Shown here: positions 36,603 to 45,707 of the stretch, one piece after another | Layout: each line of letters opens with the position of its first letter | Position numbering within the stretch: the first letter of the stretch is position 1 | Assembly: GCA_015075635.1 (NCBI GenBank) | Contig: JABTUA010000003.1 | Location: 1,054,001-1,118,000, forward strand | Source of the DNA: Polyangiaceae bacterium | Lineage (GTDB): Bacteria > Myxococcota_A > Polyangia > Polyangiales > Polyangiaceae | Reading direction: 5' to 3' | DNA: 64,000 bases | The notes under the pieces: model-generated | What the model was told of the DNA's origin: nothing | The model's database searches: none | What the model saw: only the letters and a program-made list of their open reading frames with translations | Position numbers and translations under genes: made by a program

Positions 36603-36852
36603 CCGCCGAGTATGCCAAAGGGCAGTCGCCACTGCCCGCGGGCCTCTGCCGCGCGACTCAGCGCACCCTGACCCACGTCCCCGCGCCGCGCGCATCCCCC
36701 GAGCGCACGCCGTGCCAGGTCTCCGGCACCACCGGGTCGGTCCACTCGAAGAGCCAGCGGGCGTCGCGCGGGGAGAGGTTCACGCAGCCGCCGCTCTTCG
36801 GCTCGCCGAAGCGATCGTGCCAGTAGGCCGCGTGCAAGGCGAAGGGCATGTG
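36247..36852. repeat. Direct repeat, copy B (606 bp)
   Basis: Intact counterpart of copy A, 2.44 kb away. It covers the first ~118 codons of the Cys-rich anchored gene, the 55-bp spacer and the last 65 codons of the L,D-transpeptidase gene. Because here both genes continue normally past the repeat edges, copy B is the source and copy A the derived copy. Confidence 0.85.
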
Positions 36853-38322
36853 GAAGAACTGCGTGAAGGGGACCTCGGAGAGGTAGTAGCTCTTGCGCTC
36901 GGGGTCCGGCGTCATGGTCGTGGAGCGGTGCTTCCACTCGATGCGGAAGGTGCCGGTGGGCGTGGTGAACTTCGCGCGGGCGCCTTCTTCGCGCTTGTAG
37001 CCGTTGGCGCCGGGGGAGATCAGCGTGGCGAAGATGGCGCGCTCGCCTTCGTAGGCCACCAGCGTGCCCTTGAAGATGCTGATGTCGATCCACTTCTCGC
37101 CGTTCGCGAGGGCGAAGCCGCGGGGTGGGCGCTCCTCGACCAGGGTGGCGTCTTTCTCACGCATCCAGTAGCCGTCGCTGGTCTCGAGGTAGCGCGTGCG
37201 GCGCTCCTTCCGGTAGCGGCCGGTCAGGCCCACCGCGGCCAGGCGTGGCCAGGCGTCCTTGGTCTCGAGCACCGCGCCGGGCGAGGTGTCCTCGCGGAAG
37301 CCCGCGAGCGGATCGGGGTCGTCCGGGTTGGGCTCCTCGACGCTGAGCTCGTCCTCGAAGCTCACGGGCGTCAGATCCGAGGCGGTGGCGGCCACGCGGT
37401 ACTTCGGCTTCGCGTCGTGGCGCACGAAGGCCAGGGGCAGACGCACGCGCTCGCCGTCGACGAGCACGCCGGCGTAGCTCGAGGGCTCGAGCGGGACCAG
37501 CTTGTCCTTCGGCGCGACCAAGAGGTCGTCGGTCAAGACCCAGCTCCGGCCGTCGGCCACGAACTCGTCGGTCCAGGCGATGGCGGAGCGGGCTGGGATC
37601 CACTTGGCGAAGGGGCGAGTCTCCTGGGGCGCGCTCGCCAGGGACCAGGGCGAGAGCGCTCCCGAAGCGAGGATGGGCGGCGGCTCGCCCTTGGCTGCCG
37701 CGAGCTCGACGTCGCGCAGCGCGGCGGGGACGCGACCCGGATCACGGCCTTCGGCCTTGGCGCTGCGCAGCTTCTCCAAGCGCGCGAGGTGCGCGTCGAG
37801 CTCGAACTCGGTCTGGCGCTGCTCGGCGGCCGTCGGCAGCTTGCGGTAGAGCAAGCCCTCGCGGGAGGTGCTCCAGCGGAAGGGCGTGGCGCTGTCGAAC
37901 TTGCCGTGGTGAGCGCGCTTGGCGGCGAGCAGCGGGTGCGACTCCACGTCGAGGGTCGTGCTCGGATCGAGACAGACGTAGCCCTCCGGCTCGACGCCGT
38001 ACCAACCCCGGACGCAACCTTCGGTGCCCGCGGGTTTGGCGTCGCGAAGCGGCACGACCGCGCCGACGTGGAGCACGCCGATCTCCGGGCTCGTCGGGCG
38101 CGGGCTCTGGCGCACGAACACCCGCGACGACAGCGCGCCGATGCGCGGCGGCGGCTCGCTCACCGAAGCGCTGGCGGGGGCGGCCTCGTCGCTGGGAGCG
38201 GCCTCGCTAGCCGGCGCCTCGGGAGGGGCGGGCTGGGTCGCCGGGATCGGCGGCGACGGCGCACGCCGGCACGCGACGAGCGCGAGCGTCGAGACGAAGG
38301 CGAGCCGAGCGCCGGGAGACAC
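36658..38322 (-). CDS. L,D-transpeptidase (YkuD family) lipoprotein
   Basis: 554 residues from GTG 38322, which gives the signal VSPGARLAFVSTLALVAC with lipobox LVAC; an ATG at 38391 would put 23 extra residues ahead of it. A Pro/Ala/Ser-rich linker, an SH3-like region (GALSSRVFVRQSPRPTS, ~60-75) and a long middle region precede the YkuD domain (~430-554): KWIDISIFKGTLVAYEGE, TPTGTFRI, HMPFALHAAYWHDRF and the catalytic SGGCVNLSP (Cys513). The usual His before the Gly-Cys is Gly here. These enzymes cross-link peptidoglycan at 3-3 bonds or attach lipoproteins; which applies is not clear. Confidence 0.9.
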   Translation of the reverse strand: MSPGARLAFVSTLALVACRRAPSPPIPATQPAPPEAPASEAAPSDEAAPASASVSEPPPRIGALSSRVFVRQSPRPTSPEIGVLHVGAVVPLRDAKPAGTEGCVRGWYGVEPEGYVCLDPSTTLDVESHPLLAAKRAHHGKFDSATPFRWSTSREGLLYRKLPTAAEQRQTEFELDAHLARLEKLRSAKAEGRDPGRVPAALRDVELAAAKGEPPPILASGALSPWSLASAPQETRPFAKWIPARSAIAWTDEFVADGRSWVLTDDLLVAPKDKLVPLEPSSYAGVLVDGERVRLPLAFVRHDAKPKYRVAATASDLTPVSFEDELSVEEPNPDDPDPLAGFREDTSPGAVLETKDAWPRLAAVGLTGRYRKERRTRYLETSDGYWMREKDATLVEERPPRGFALANGEKWIDISIFKGTLVAYEGERAIFATLISPGANGYKREEGARAKFTTPTGTFRIEWKHRSTTMTPDPERKSYYLSEVPFTQFFHMPFALHAAYWHDRFGEPKSGGCVNLSPRDARWLFEWTDPVVPETWHGVRSGDARGAGTWVRVR

Positions 38323-38450
38323 GGCGCGAATATCGGGGAGAAGCCGGGAAGAGGCCCAGAAAGCCGCGGGCTGCTGGCACGCCCGATGCACAGCTCGACT
38401 GTGCCAAATCGCTCCCAGGCAGTGATCCGCCCGTCGAACGGAGATCCCCC

Positions 38451-40734
38451 ATGAAAACCCTGGCCCACGCAGGCTCGCTCATCACGGTAGTGGCGCTGGT
38501 GCTCGCCGGTTGCGGTGGCACACCCGAGGAGTCGGGCGGTTCGATCACGCCCCACGCCCCGGGCGGGCCCAAGCCCAGCCAGCCCCTCACGCCGGGCAAG
38601 CCCGTGACCACCCAGCTCTCGCCCGGGGACGCCGCCGAGCTCGAGAAGCTCCAGCAGGAGCTGGCCGCGGTCGCGAACCTCGACGCCCAGGGCTTCGCGG
38701 CGAAGTACGCCGTGCCCTTCAGCGCGTCCCTCGACTACTCGCCGCTCTCGGCCGCCGGCCTGGACTTGATCCAGAAGTCGGCGCTCGCCCTGCCCAGCGC
38801 GGAACAGAGCGCGCTCGGCAAGCACGGCTTCGTGATCAGCGAGAACCGGCGCTTCCCCAGCTTCGTCTACGGCTACCAGACCATCTACCTGGAAGATCTG
38901 CCGGTGTACGTGTCGGCGGACTCCATCCTGTACGCGGTTCACCAGTCCTACGACGCGCTCCTGATGCAGGTGGAGCTGTACTCGCTGGTCCCGACGCTGA
39001 CGCGCTTGCTCGGGAACATGCGCGCCGAGCTCGGGCAAGGCGCGGGCAGCGCCCTCGGTGCGGAGGCGCGCGCGGACGCCGACCTCTACCTCGCCGTGGC
39101 GCTGAGCCTGCTCGGCGGCAAGCTCGTCGATCCGGTGGCTGGCGCCGCGAAGGCAGAGGTCAAGACGCTCTACGACAAGGCGGTCGCCGCGCAGGGTGAG
39201 GAACAGGTCGTGCTGTTCGACGCCCAGCGGCACCTGGACTTCTCGCAGTTCGAGCCGCGCGGGCACTACACCGATCTCCCGGAGCTCGAGCAGTACTTCC
39301 GCGCCATGATGTGGCTCGGGCGCATCGACTTCCGCATCCTGGAGACGCAGGAGGACGGCAGCCAGGTCTTCCACCGCCGGCAGCTCGAGGGTGCGTACGC
39401 GCTCCGGGCCCTGATGCCCGAGCAGTCGCTCGCGGACTGGAAGCGGGTCGACGACACCATCGGCGCCTTCGTCGGTGAGCACGACAGCATGGTGGTGCCG
39501 GAGCTCGACGCGCTGCTCGCGGATCTCGGCCTGGGCAGCTCCAAGGACCTCGCGCAGGCGACGGACGCGGCCATCGCCCAGGCGGTCGTCAAGGGAGGTT
39601 ACGGAACTCAGCGCATCTCCAGCCACATCATGATCAACGGCCTGGGCAGCGGCACGCTGCCGCTGAGCAGCTCGTTCCTGCTGTTCGGCCAGCGCTACGT
39701 GCTCGACAGCCACGTGTTCAGCAACGTGGTCTACGACCGGGTGCAGAAGGGCACGCAGTTCCGCATGCTGCCGGATCCGCTCGACGCGGCCTTCGCGGCC
39801 TTCGGCAACGATCAGGCCGGCTTGCTCCTCGCCCCCGAGCTCGAGCAGTGGAAGTACGCCCCGGATCTGGCCTCGATGCGCGTGCTCGCCGACGCCCACC
39901 CCGCCGAGTATTGGGAGGGCAACCTGTACAACCTGTGGCTGGGCATGCTGCGCACGCTCCGGCCGAGCGCCGATGTGAAGAGCCCGAAGACCGTGGGCCT
40001 GCCAGCGGTGACCGGCACGGAGGCCTGGGGACGTCGCCTGCTCAACACGGAGCTGGCGTCGTGGGCCGAGCTCCGGCACGACACCATTCCTCTACGCCAA
40101 GCAGTCGTACACCGGCGGCGCTTCCTGCGAGTTCCCCGACGCCTACGTCGAGCCCTACCCGGAGTTCTTCGCCAAGCTCGGCGCCTTCGCCACCAAGGGC
40201 GCGACCCTGATCGGCGGGCTCGACTTCGGGCAGTACTCCTCGCTCGGGACGCACGTCCAGGCCTACTTCGAGAACCTGTCCTTCGTGGCGGCGACCCTGG
40301 GCAAGATGGCCGAGAACCAGCGGAGCGGCGCGCCGCACTCCGCGGAGCAGATGGCGTTCATCAACGACGCGGTAGTGGTCAACGAAGGCTGCGGCGATCC
40401 GTTCTTCGAGTCCGGCTGGTACAAGAAGCTGTTCTACGACGCGAGCCGAGGGCTGAAGCTCGATCCGATCGTGGCGGACGTTCACACCCAGCCCACCGAC
40501 CCCGGCGGGGCGATGGTCGGCAACGTGCTCCACGTCGGCACGGGAATGCCCCGACTGATGGTCGTGACGGTGGACACCTGCACCGGGCCCCGCGCCTACG
40601 CCGGCCTGGTCTCCAGCTACTTCCAGCACCTGACGTCGAACTTCGAGCGCCTCACCGACGAGGAGTGGTCTGCGAAGATCCAGGCTCAGACTCCGCCCGA
40701 GGTGCCCTGGATGAAGGACATCGTCGTGCGCTGA
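38451..40734 (+). pseudogene. DUF3160 lipoprotein gene with a frameshift
   Basis: The reading begins MKTLAHAGSLITVVALVLAGC (lipobox LAGC) and follows DUF3160-type features over ~540 residues (TIYLEDLPVYVSADSILYAV, YFRAMMWLGRIDFR, AELRHDT). At ~40084-40087 the frame breaks: the family motif RHDTILYAKQSYTGG is recovered only if one T of ACCATTCCTC is dropped, after which the second frame runs to a TGA at 40732-40734 (VNEGCGDPFFESGWYKKLFY, ending MKDIVVR). Both halves have normal coding bias, so the lesion is recent or a sequencing error. Intact length would be about 760 residues. Confidence 0.8.
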
Positions 40735-40809
40735 CCCGAGTGCTCAGCGACGACTTTCATTTTCTTTCAGGGTCGCTCGCAGGCGGTCGGCTCGGTATCT
40801 TGAGGAATC

Positions 40810-42300
40810 ATGCGACGATTCGCCTGCCTCACGTCCGCAACGCTGCTCCTGTCCGCCACCGCCAGCGCGGGGACGTGGAGCATCCAGTCTCAGCCGCTCG
40901 CCACCACCCTCGCGAACGTGCAGCCCGACGTGGCCATCGATGGGGACGTCGCGCTCTGGCTCTGGAGCTCGCTACACCGGAGCGGAGCGACCTGGACGCT
41001 GAAGAGCCTCGGGGCTCCGTCGCTCAAAGGCATCGGCGAAGCGCTGGCGATTGACGGCACGCGCGCGGCGCTCGGCGCGCCGGAGGAGGCATCGCTGGCC
41101 GGCGCCGTCGCAACGCTGACCTGGAACGGAACGAGCTGGCAAGCGGAGAGCACGTTGACGCTGACGCCGGCCGTTGCCGGCGCTCGCTTCGGCAAGAGCG
41201 TGGGTCTCTCCGGCGACACGCTGGTGGTGGCTGCGCCGGAGGTCAAGGTCGGCAACTTCGCGCAGGCTGGCTCGGTCTACGTCTACGTCCGCAGCGGGGG
41301 CAGCTGGGTGCAGCAAGGCGTGCTCACCAGTCCGACGCCGAGCACGTCTCAGCGTTGGGGCACGTACATCGACATCGACGGCGACCGCATCGTCGTGGGT
41401 GCCGCGCCCGGTGCGGCGCACGTCTTCTCCCGAACCGGCACCAGCTGGGCGCTCGAAGCGACGCTGACGCCACCGAGCAGCAAGAGCAGCGCCGGCTTCG
41501 GCATTCCGGTCGAGCTCGACGCCGGTCGCATCGCGGTCGGCACGGGCGGTGACACCTGGGTGGTGACCTTCGCGCTGAGCGGCTCGACCTGGAGCCCGGA
41601 GGCGGAGATCGACGCGCCTGGCGTCTCGGGCCTGCTCTCCCTCGCGCTGAGCGGCGACTCGATCGCCGTCGGCCGGGCCTACACCGGTGGCGTCGAGACC
41701 TACGCACGCAAGGCGGGCGCGTGGGTCCACGAACAAGCGCTGTCCGTCCCGGTCCAGGGTCAGCTCGGCACGCGGCTCGACATGGATGGGAACACGCTGA
41801 TCGCGCAGCACCTCCAGAACTCGGGCGGCTCGAACACGGCGTGGATCTTCGTGCGCTCGGCGTGCGGCGCCGGGTGCAGCTGCACCGGGTCCGGCCAGTG
41901 TGACACGGGCGATTGCGTGAGCGGCGTGTGCTGCGTCGGCTGCGGCCCCGCGGACGCAGGCAGCGACGGGTCAGCGGGGAGCGGCGGCGCGGCGGGAAGC
42001 TCGGGCACCGGTGGCGGGTCGGGAAGCGGCGGAGCGGGTGGCAGCGCCGGCGGCGCCAGCGGCTCGCCCGGCGGCGGCAGCGGCGGCGCGACCGGCACCG
42101 GCGCGTCGAGCGGCGCCGACGCCTCGGCCGAAGCGGGGCTCGGAACGTCGTCGAGCTCGAGCTCCGGCTGCGGTTGTCGCGTGGACAAGCGCGGGACGGA
42201 GCGCGCGTGGTGGGCGCATGTCGCGGTCGCTCTGCTCCTGGCGCTGCGCAGGACGAGCCCGTCGCAACGGCGCCGCGTCTCTGGCATCATGAGGCGATGA
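40810..42300 (+). CDS. FG-GAP/beta-propeller surface protein with MYXO-CTERM-like tail
   Basis: 496 residues. Signal peptide MRRFACLTSATLLLSATASA, then six or seven FG-GAP-type repeats (GARFGKSVGLSGDTLVVAAP, SAGFGIPVELDAGRIAVGT, LGTRLDMDGNTLIAQ), the integrin-like propeller. A Cys knot region (CSCTGSGQCDTGDC) and a Gly/Ser linker follow, then the tail: SGCGCR, hydrophobic WWAHVAVALLLAL, and RRTSPSQRRR, the arrangement recognised by myxobacterial C-terminal sorting. GAGGA lies 8-12 bp before the ATG. The stop overlaps the next start as ATGA, so both are co-translated. Confidence 0.87.
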   Translation: MRRFACLTSATLLLSATASAGTWSIQSQPLATTLANVQPDVAIDGDVALWLWSSLHRSGATWTLKSLGAPSLKGIGEALAIDGTRAALGAPEEASLAGAVATLTWNGTSWQAESTLTLTPAVAGARFGKSVGLSGDTLVVAAPEVKVGNFAQAGSVYVYVRSGGSWVQQGVLTSPTPSTSQRWGTYIDIDGDRIVVGAAPGAAHVFSRTGTSWALEATLTPPSSKSSAGFGIPVELDAGRIAVGTGGDTWVVTFALSGSTWSPEAEIDAPGVSGLLSLALSGDSIAVGRAYTGGVETYARKAGAWVHEQALSVPVQGQLGTRLDMDGNTLIAQHLQNSGGSNTAWIFVRSACGAGCSCTGSGQCDTGDCVSGVCCVGCGPADAGSDGSAGSGGAAGSSGTGGGSGSGGAGGSAGGASGSPGGGSGGATGTGASSGADASAEAGLGTSSSSSSGCGCRVDKRGTERAWWAHVAVALLLALRRTSPSQRRRVSGIMRR

Positions 42301-43835
42301 AGCGGGCTGTCGCGCTGGGTGCTGCGCTCTCCTTGCTCGGTCTCGCGTCCGGGGCTCGCGCCGAGCCGGTGACGTCGATCTCGCAGTACGGCGTCACCTG
42401 GACGTTCGACAAGGCCTACGAGTCGGGCAAGTTCGCCAGCGGCGATCACTGGGTAGTGGGTCCGGTCACCGTGGTCTCCGTCTCGCCGGCGCCCACGGGG
42501 ACGCGCCACGGCTCGGCGCTGAATCCCATGGGCGGCCGACAGGGCTACGACTCCCGCGGCGGTGCCTACGACACCACGGACGCGGTGTCGTTTCCCAAGA
42601 CGCTCGCCGCCGACTCGTCGCTGGTGTCCAGCGTGAGCAAGCCCGAGGGCATCGACCCCAAGAACGTCGGGCCGTTGCAGTCCCAGGCCGTCCTCACCGT
42701 GGTGGGGGCGGCGCTGCCGGCGACGGCGCTCCGACCCGCCTACGCGGGCACGTTCAAGCAGCACCTCGACACCCAGCAGATCGACTGGTCGCTTCTGCCC
42801 AAGCTGCCCGCGCCGAGCTCGAAGCCGAACGGCGCCGAGCTCCTGAAGATGGCGGACCGCCCGCGCATGGACCACCTGAGCTCCTGGGAGATCCAGCACA
42901 GCTGCGCGGAGGACAACTGGTTCAACGGCGCCGGTGCCCACGCCTGCTACGGCCGAGAGGTCTCGACCTACGTCAGCGACGCCGCGCTCTACGTCCTGCT
43001 CGACACTCCCGAGCGCGACGAGCTCGTCGTCTCGATGATCCAGCACGGCATCGACAACTACGGCGTGCTGAAGTCCGGCGGCAACTGGGCGGCGAACGGC
43101 GGGCACCACAGCGGCCGCAAGTGGCCCATCGTGTTCGCCGCGCGCTTGCTCGGGGACTGCGATCTGCTGAAGGTCGGCCTGGACTACGACGACAGCCACT
43201 TCGGCGAGGACGGCCAGACCTACGCGGGGGCGAACGGAAAGGCCTTGTTCGGCTGGGACTGCGGGCCCAACCAGACTTACTTCCAGAACGGCTGCTCCGG
43301 TTCGGGCGCGAAGGACTGCCGCGACCCGGCGAAGCTCTCGGACGGCTGCGAGGACTACCGCAACTGCTGCACCAGCGGCTACTGGGTGGGGCAGATGCTC
43401 TCGACCTTGATGCTGCACTCGAAGAAGCTCTGGGCCCACGATCCGTACTTCGACTACGTCGATCGCTGGATGAGCGGCGACGTCCAGGGCGGCGGCTCCG
43501 CGTCGAGCGCGTTCGTCGGCGACATGTGGAAGACGTACCGCAACAACCTGCCGACCGGCTCCGACGCCGAGCCGACCTGCACGCCCGGCACGGGCGGTTC
43601 GGGCGGGAGCGGCACCGGCGCGGCCGGCGGGGCCGCGGGCAACTCGACCGGCGGAGGCGGGGTCCCCGGCAGCGGCGGGAGCTCGACCGGGGGAGGGGCG
43701 GGCAAAGCTCCGGCGAGGGACGACGACGGCGGCTGCGGCTGCCGCACCTCGCCTGCGCGGGGCGCGCTCGGAGCAGTGCTCGGGCTCGCGCTGCTCGGGC
43801 TCTGGTCGGCACGCAGGCGGAAGACCGCGGCGTAG
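42297..43835 (+). CDS. MYXO-CTERM-tailed secreted protein, possibly alpha/alpha-toroid lyase-like
   Basis: 512 residues from ATG 42297, overlapping the upstream stop by 4 bp. Signal MKRAVALGAALSLLGLASGARA is followed by a ~430-residue catalytic-looking domain with NWAANGGHHSGRKWPIVFAA and helical pairs that recall alpha/alpha-toroid polysaccharide lyases or heparinases; that call is tentative. A Cys-rich loop (CSGSGAKDC, CEDYRNCC) is included. The Gly/Ser linker leads to the sorting tail GGCGCRTSPARGALGAVLGL with a final ARRRKTAA. Together with the propeller protein before it, this could act on a surface or environmental polysaccharide. Confidence 0.82.
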   Translation: MKRAVALGAALSLLGLASGARAEPVTSISQYGVTWTFDKAYESGKFASGDHWVVGPVTVVSVSPAPTGTRHGSALNPMGGRQGYDSRGGAYDTTDAVSFPKTLAADSSLVSSVSKPEGIDPKNVGPLQSQAVLTVVGAALPATALRPAYAGTFKQHLDTQQIDWSLLPKLPAPSSKPNGAELLKMADRPRMDHLSSWEIQHSCAEDNWFNGAGAHACYGREVSTYVSDAALYVLLDTPERDELVVSMIQHGIDNYGVLKSGGNWAANGGHHSGRKWPIVFAARLLGDCDLLKVGLDYDDSHFGEDGQTYAGANGKALFGWDCGPNQTYFQNGCSGSGAKDCRDPAKLSDGCEDYRNCCTSGYWVGQMLSTLMLHSKKLWAHDPYFDYVDRWMSGDVQGGGSASSAFVGDMWKTYRNNLPTGSDAEPTCTPGTGGSGGSGTGAAGGAAGNSTGGGGVPGSGGSSTGGGAGKAPARDDDGGCGCRTSPARGALGAVLGLALLGLWSARRRKTAA

Positions 43836-43851
43836 CGTCGCCTCCGCCGGC

Positions 43852-44457
43852 TCAGTTCGGGCAGAGCTCGCTCGGTACCTCGCAGTTGGCGATCACGCAG
43901 GGGGTGAGGCTGCCGCAGCTCGGGTTCTGGAAGCAGGCGATGCAGGCGGAGCTCGTGCTCGGCGTGCTGTTGCAGCCCTCCAGGCAGTCGCTCATCGACA
44001 TGCCCGTGCAGCAGTTGGTGAGGGTCTGGCAGCTGGCGTTGCAGTCGATGCCCGAGCCGCCCCCGCTGCCCCCGCCGCCACCACCACCACCGCTGGCCAC
44101 CGTTCCGCAGGCGCCGCTCTGACACGCCGCGTTCCACTGGCACGAGCCCAGGCTCGTGTTGCACGAGCCGCTCGCCGTCTTGGTGCCCAAGCTACCGCTG
44201 CACGAGTCCGATCCGTCACCGAACGTGATGGAGCTGCCGCTGATGGACCCCTGGTACGCCGCGCCGCTGGGCGTGCAGGACATCGAGAAGCTGCACCCGC
44301 TCTGCGAGATGGTGCAGGCGGTGTCCGGGCAGGTCCCGCTCAGCGTCCAGCTGCCGGAGTAGTCGGGGCAGTTGCCCCCGCCGCCGCCCGTGGAGCTGCC
44401 GGAGCTGCACCCCAAGAGCCCAACCACGACCAAGACGACCCAGCGCGTCGCGTTCAT
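43852..44457 (-). CDS. Cys-rich lipoprotein
   Basis: 201 residues from ATG 44457 (signal MNATRWVVLVVVGLLGC, lipobox LLGC). The mature part starts with a Ser/Gly linker, then a small beta-rich domain (YSGSWTLSGTCPDTACTISQ, YQGSISGSSITFGDGSDSC) with paired Cys, a second Gly linker of mostly G, and a C-terminal CNASCQTLTNCCTGMS-type Cys-rich domain, typical of myxobacterial proteins. It converges on the MYXO-CTERM gene at 43835 (16 bp). No enzymatic motif; a surface or periplasmic role is assumed. Confidence 0.8.
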   Translation of the reverse strand: MNATRWVVLVVVGLLGCSSGSSTGGGGGNCPDYSGSWTLSGTCPDTACTISQSGCSFSMSCTPSGAAYQGSISGSSITFGDGSDSCSGSLGTKTASGSCNTSLGSCQWNAACQSGACGTVASGGGGGGGGSGGGSGIDCNASCQTLTNCCTGMSMSDCLEGCNSTPSTSSACIACFQNPSCGSLTPCVIANCEVPSELCPN

Positions 44458-44538
44458 GTCCGACCGCCTACCACCGCAGGCGAAGCTCGCCAATTCAGGG
44501 CGGCGGAGGCCGTGCGCAGAGTCTGCGCACGAGGCACC

Positions 44539-44964
44539 TCACGCTCGGCGGAACTTGCAGCGCGGGCAGCGCGAGCCGGTCGCTTCGACCAAGAGCGACA
44601 TGCCGGTGCAAGTCGGACACTTCTCGATGTCCTTGAAGGTCGCGGCGAGCCCGCACTTGCCGCACTCACCCCGGTGCAAACCCGCGCCCGCGCCGTCGTG
44701 GACGAAGCGCCACTCCGCGCCGCACTTGGGACAGGCGCGCAGGCGCGCGGCCGCTGCTGAAGCTGCCGCCTCCGCTGCCGCGGCAGCCGCGGCGGCGTCG
44801 CGCGCCGCCTTCTCGGCCTCGACGATGCGGTCCTGCGAACGGCGCTCGTTCTCGGCGATGGCCTTGCGGCTCTGGTCGCGGCACTCGTACGAGCAGTACA
44901 CGCCCTCGATGGCGCTCGAGAACATGCCGATCTTCTTGTCGCACTGCACGCAGACCTTGGCCAT
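44539..44964 (-). CDS. Zinc-ribbon protein with Ala-rich coiled coil
   Basis: 141 residues, no signal peptide. CVQCDKKIGMF...CSYEC (first zinc site, 5-28) resembles a small treble-clef ribbon; an Ala/Glu-rich helix (VEAEKAARDAAAAAAAAEAA) forms a probable coiled coil; the second half has CPKCGAEWRF, CGKCG, CPTC and CPRC, two more potential zinc ribbons. Such proteins are cytoplasmic and often unnamed; nucleic-acid or protein binding is likely. It is divergent from the gene at 45204 across 239 bp that contain two palindromes. I recognise no named family. Confidence 0.75.
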   Translation of the reverse strand: MAKVCVQCDKKIGMFSSAIEGVYCSYECRDQSRKAIAENERRSQDRIVEAEKAARDAAAAAAAAEAAASAAAARLRACPKCGAEWRFVHDGAGAGLHRGECGKCGLAATFKDIEKCPTCTGMSLLVEATGSRCPRCKFRRA

Positions 44965-45095
44965 CGATGCGCTCCCGGCTCGGGACGCGGAGCCGCGCCC
45001 CGAGAGCACGATACGCCCTCACGCGGGGATGGCCCAATCTCCGAGGGCGGTCCGCACTCCAGACTGGCCAGGGGGCGGGCGGGGAGGACTCGCAG

Positions 45096-45109
45096 TCGGG
45101 AATTCCCGA
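45096..45109. promoter_or_regulatory. 14-bp perfect palindrome TCGGGAATTCCCGA
   Basis: A perfect palindrome in the 239-bp divergent region between the zinc-ribbon gene (start 44964) and the gene at 45204. Length and position fit a binding site for a dimeric regulator. No regulator gene is adjacent. Confidence 0.35.
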
Positions 45110-45140
45110 TGTCCGCGACGCGCTCGCGACACGGCGGCAC

Positions 45141-45158
45141 TCCGACGTCCCTGTCGGA
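45141..45158. other. Hairpin TCCGAC-6 nt-GTCGGA
   Basis: Perfect 6-bp stem with a GTCCCT loop, 46 bp before the ATG at 45204. It could be an operator or an RNA hairpin in the leader; there is no T-run, so not a typical terminator. Confidence 0.25.
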
Positions 45159-45203
45159 ACTCGACGCTCCCGTCGGCGCGCGGAGGGCCGTACGCTGAGG
45201 ACC

Positions 45204-45581
45204 ATGAAGCGGTCGAAGACCCAGCGCATGGCGATGGTTCTCGCGGCGTTCGCCGGGGTGCCGGTGGTGTCGACCTCCTCGTGTGCTTCGGCCGACGAAT
45301 CGGACGGCGTCTTCAGCACGCCGAGTGACGCCGGCAAGGATGTGAAGGTCGACGCCGCGAGCAGCGGAGGGGAGACCGGCTCGGGCGGGGGCAGCGGCGG
45401 AACCGGTACGAGCGGCGGCGCCGGCGGGAGCGGAGGGACCAGCGCGGGCACCTGCAATCCCCAGACTTGCCCGACACCAGCGTCGCCCGCGGTCAAGTGC
45501 TGCGTGACACAGAACGGTCCGTGCGGGGTCGACTACCAGCAAGGCGCGGGTTGTCAGGTGCCGAGCAGCGGCGACATCTGA
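45204..45581 (+). CDS. Small Gly-rich lipoprotein-like protein with C-terminal Cys motif
   Basis: 125 residues. Signal-like N-terminus MKRSKTQRMAMVLAAFAGVP ends near TSSC, a possible lipobox. An Asp/Ser region and a Gly/Ser/Thr linker (SGGETGSGGGSGGTGTSGG) lead to a short Cys-rich end (CNPQTCPTPASPAVKCCVT, CGVDYQQGAGC). This small linker-plus-Cys-knot form recurs in the window. It converges on the MYXO-CTERM gene at 45708 with 126 bp between, in which I see nothing. Function unknown. Confidence 0.7.
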   Translation: MKRSKTQRMAMVLAAFAGVPVVSTSSCASADESDGVFSTPSDAGKDVKVDAASSGGETGSGGGSGGTGTSGGAGGSGGTSAGTCNPQTCPTPASPAVKCCVTQNGPCGVDYQQGAGCQVPSSGDI

Positions 45582-45707
45582 GCAAGCTCGGTCGTGCGTT
45601 TGCGACGAGCAGGACGCGGACTGGTGCGCTGAATCGCGCCGCGGAGGCGCCCCTGTCCGTCAAGACCTCGGCCTCGCTGACGATTCCCGTCGTTCTGCGC
45701 GCCGCCG

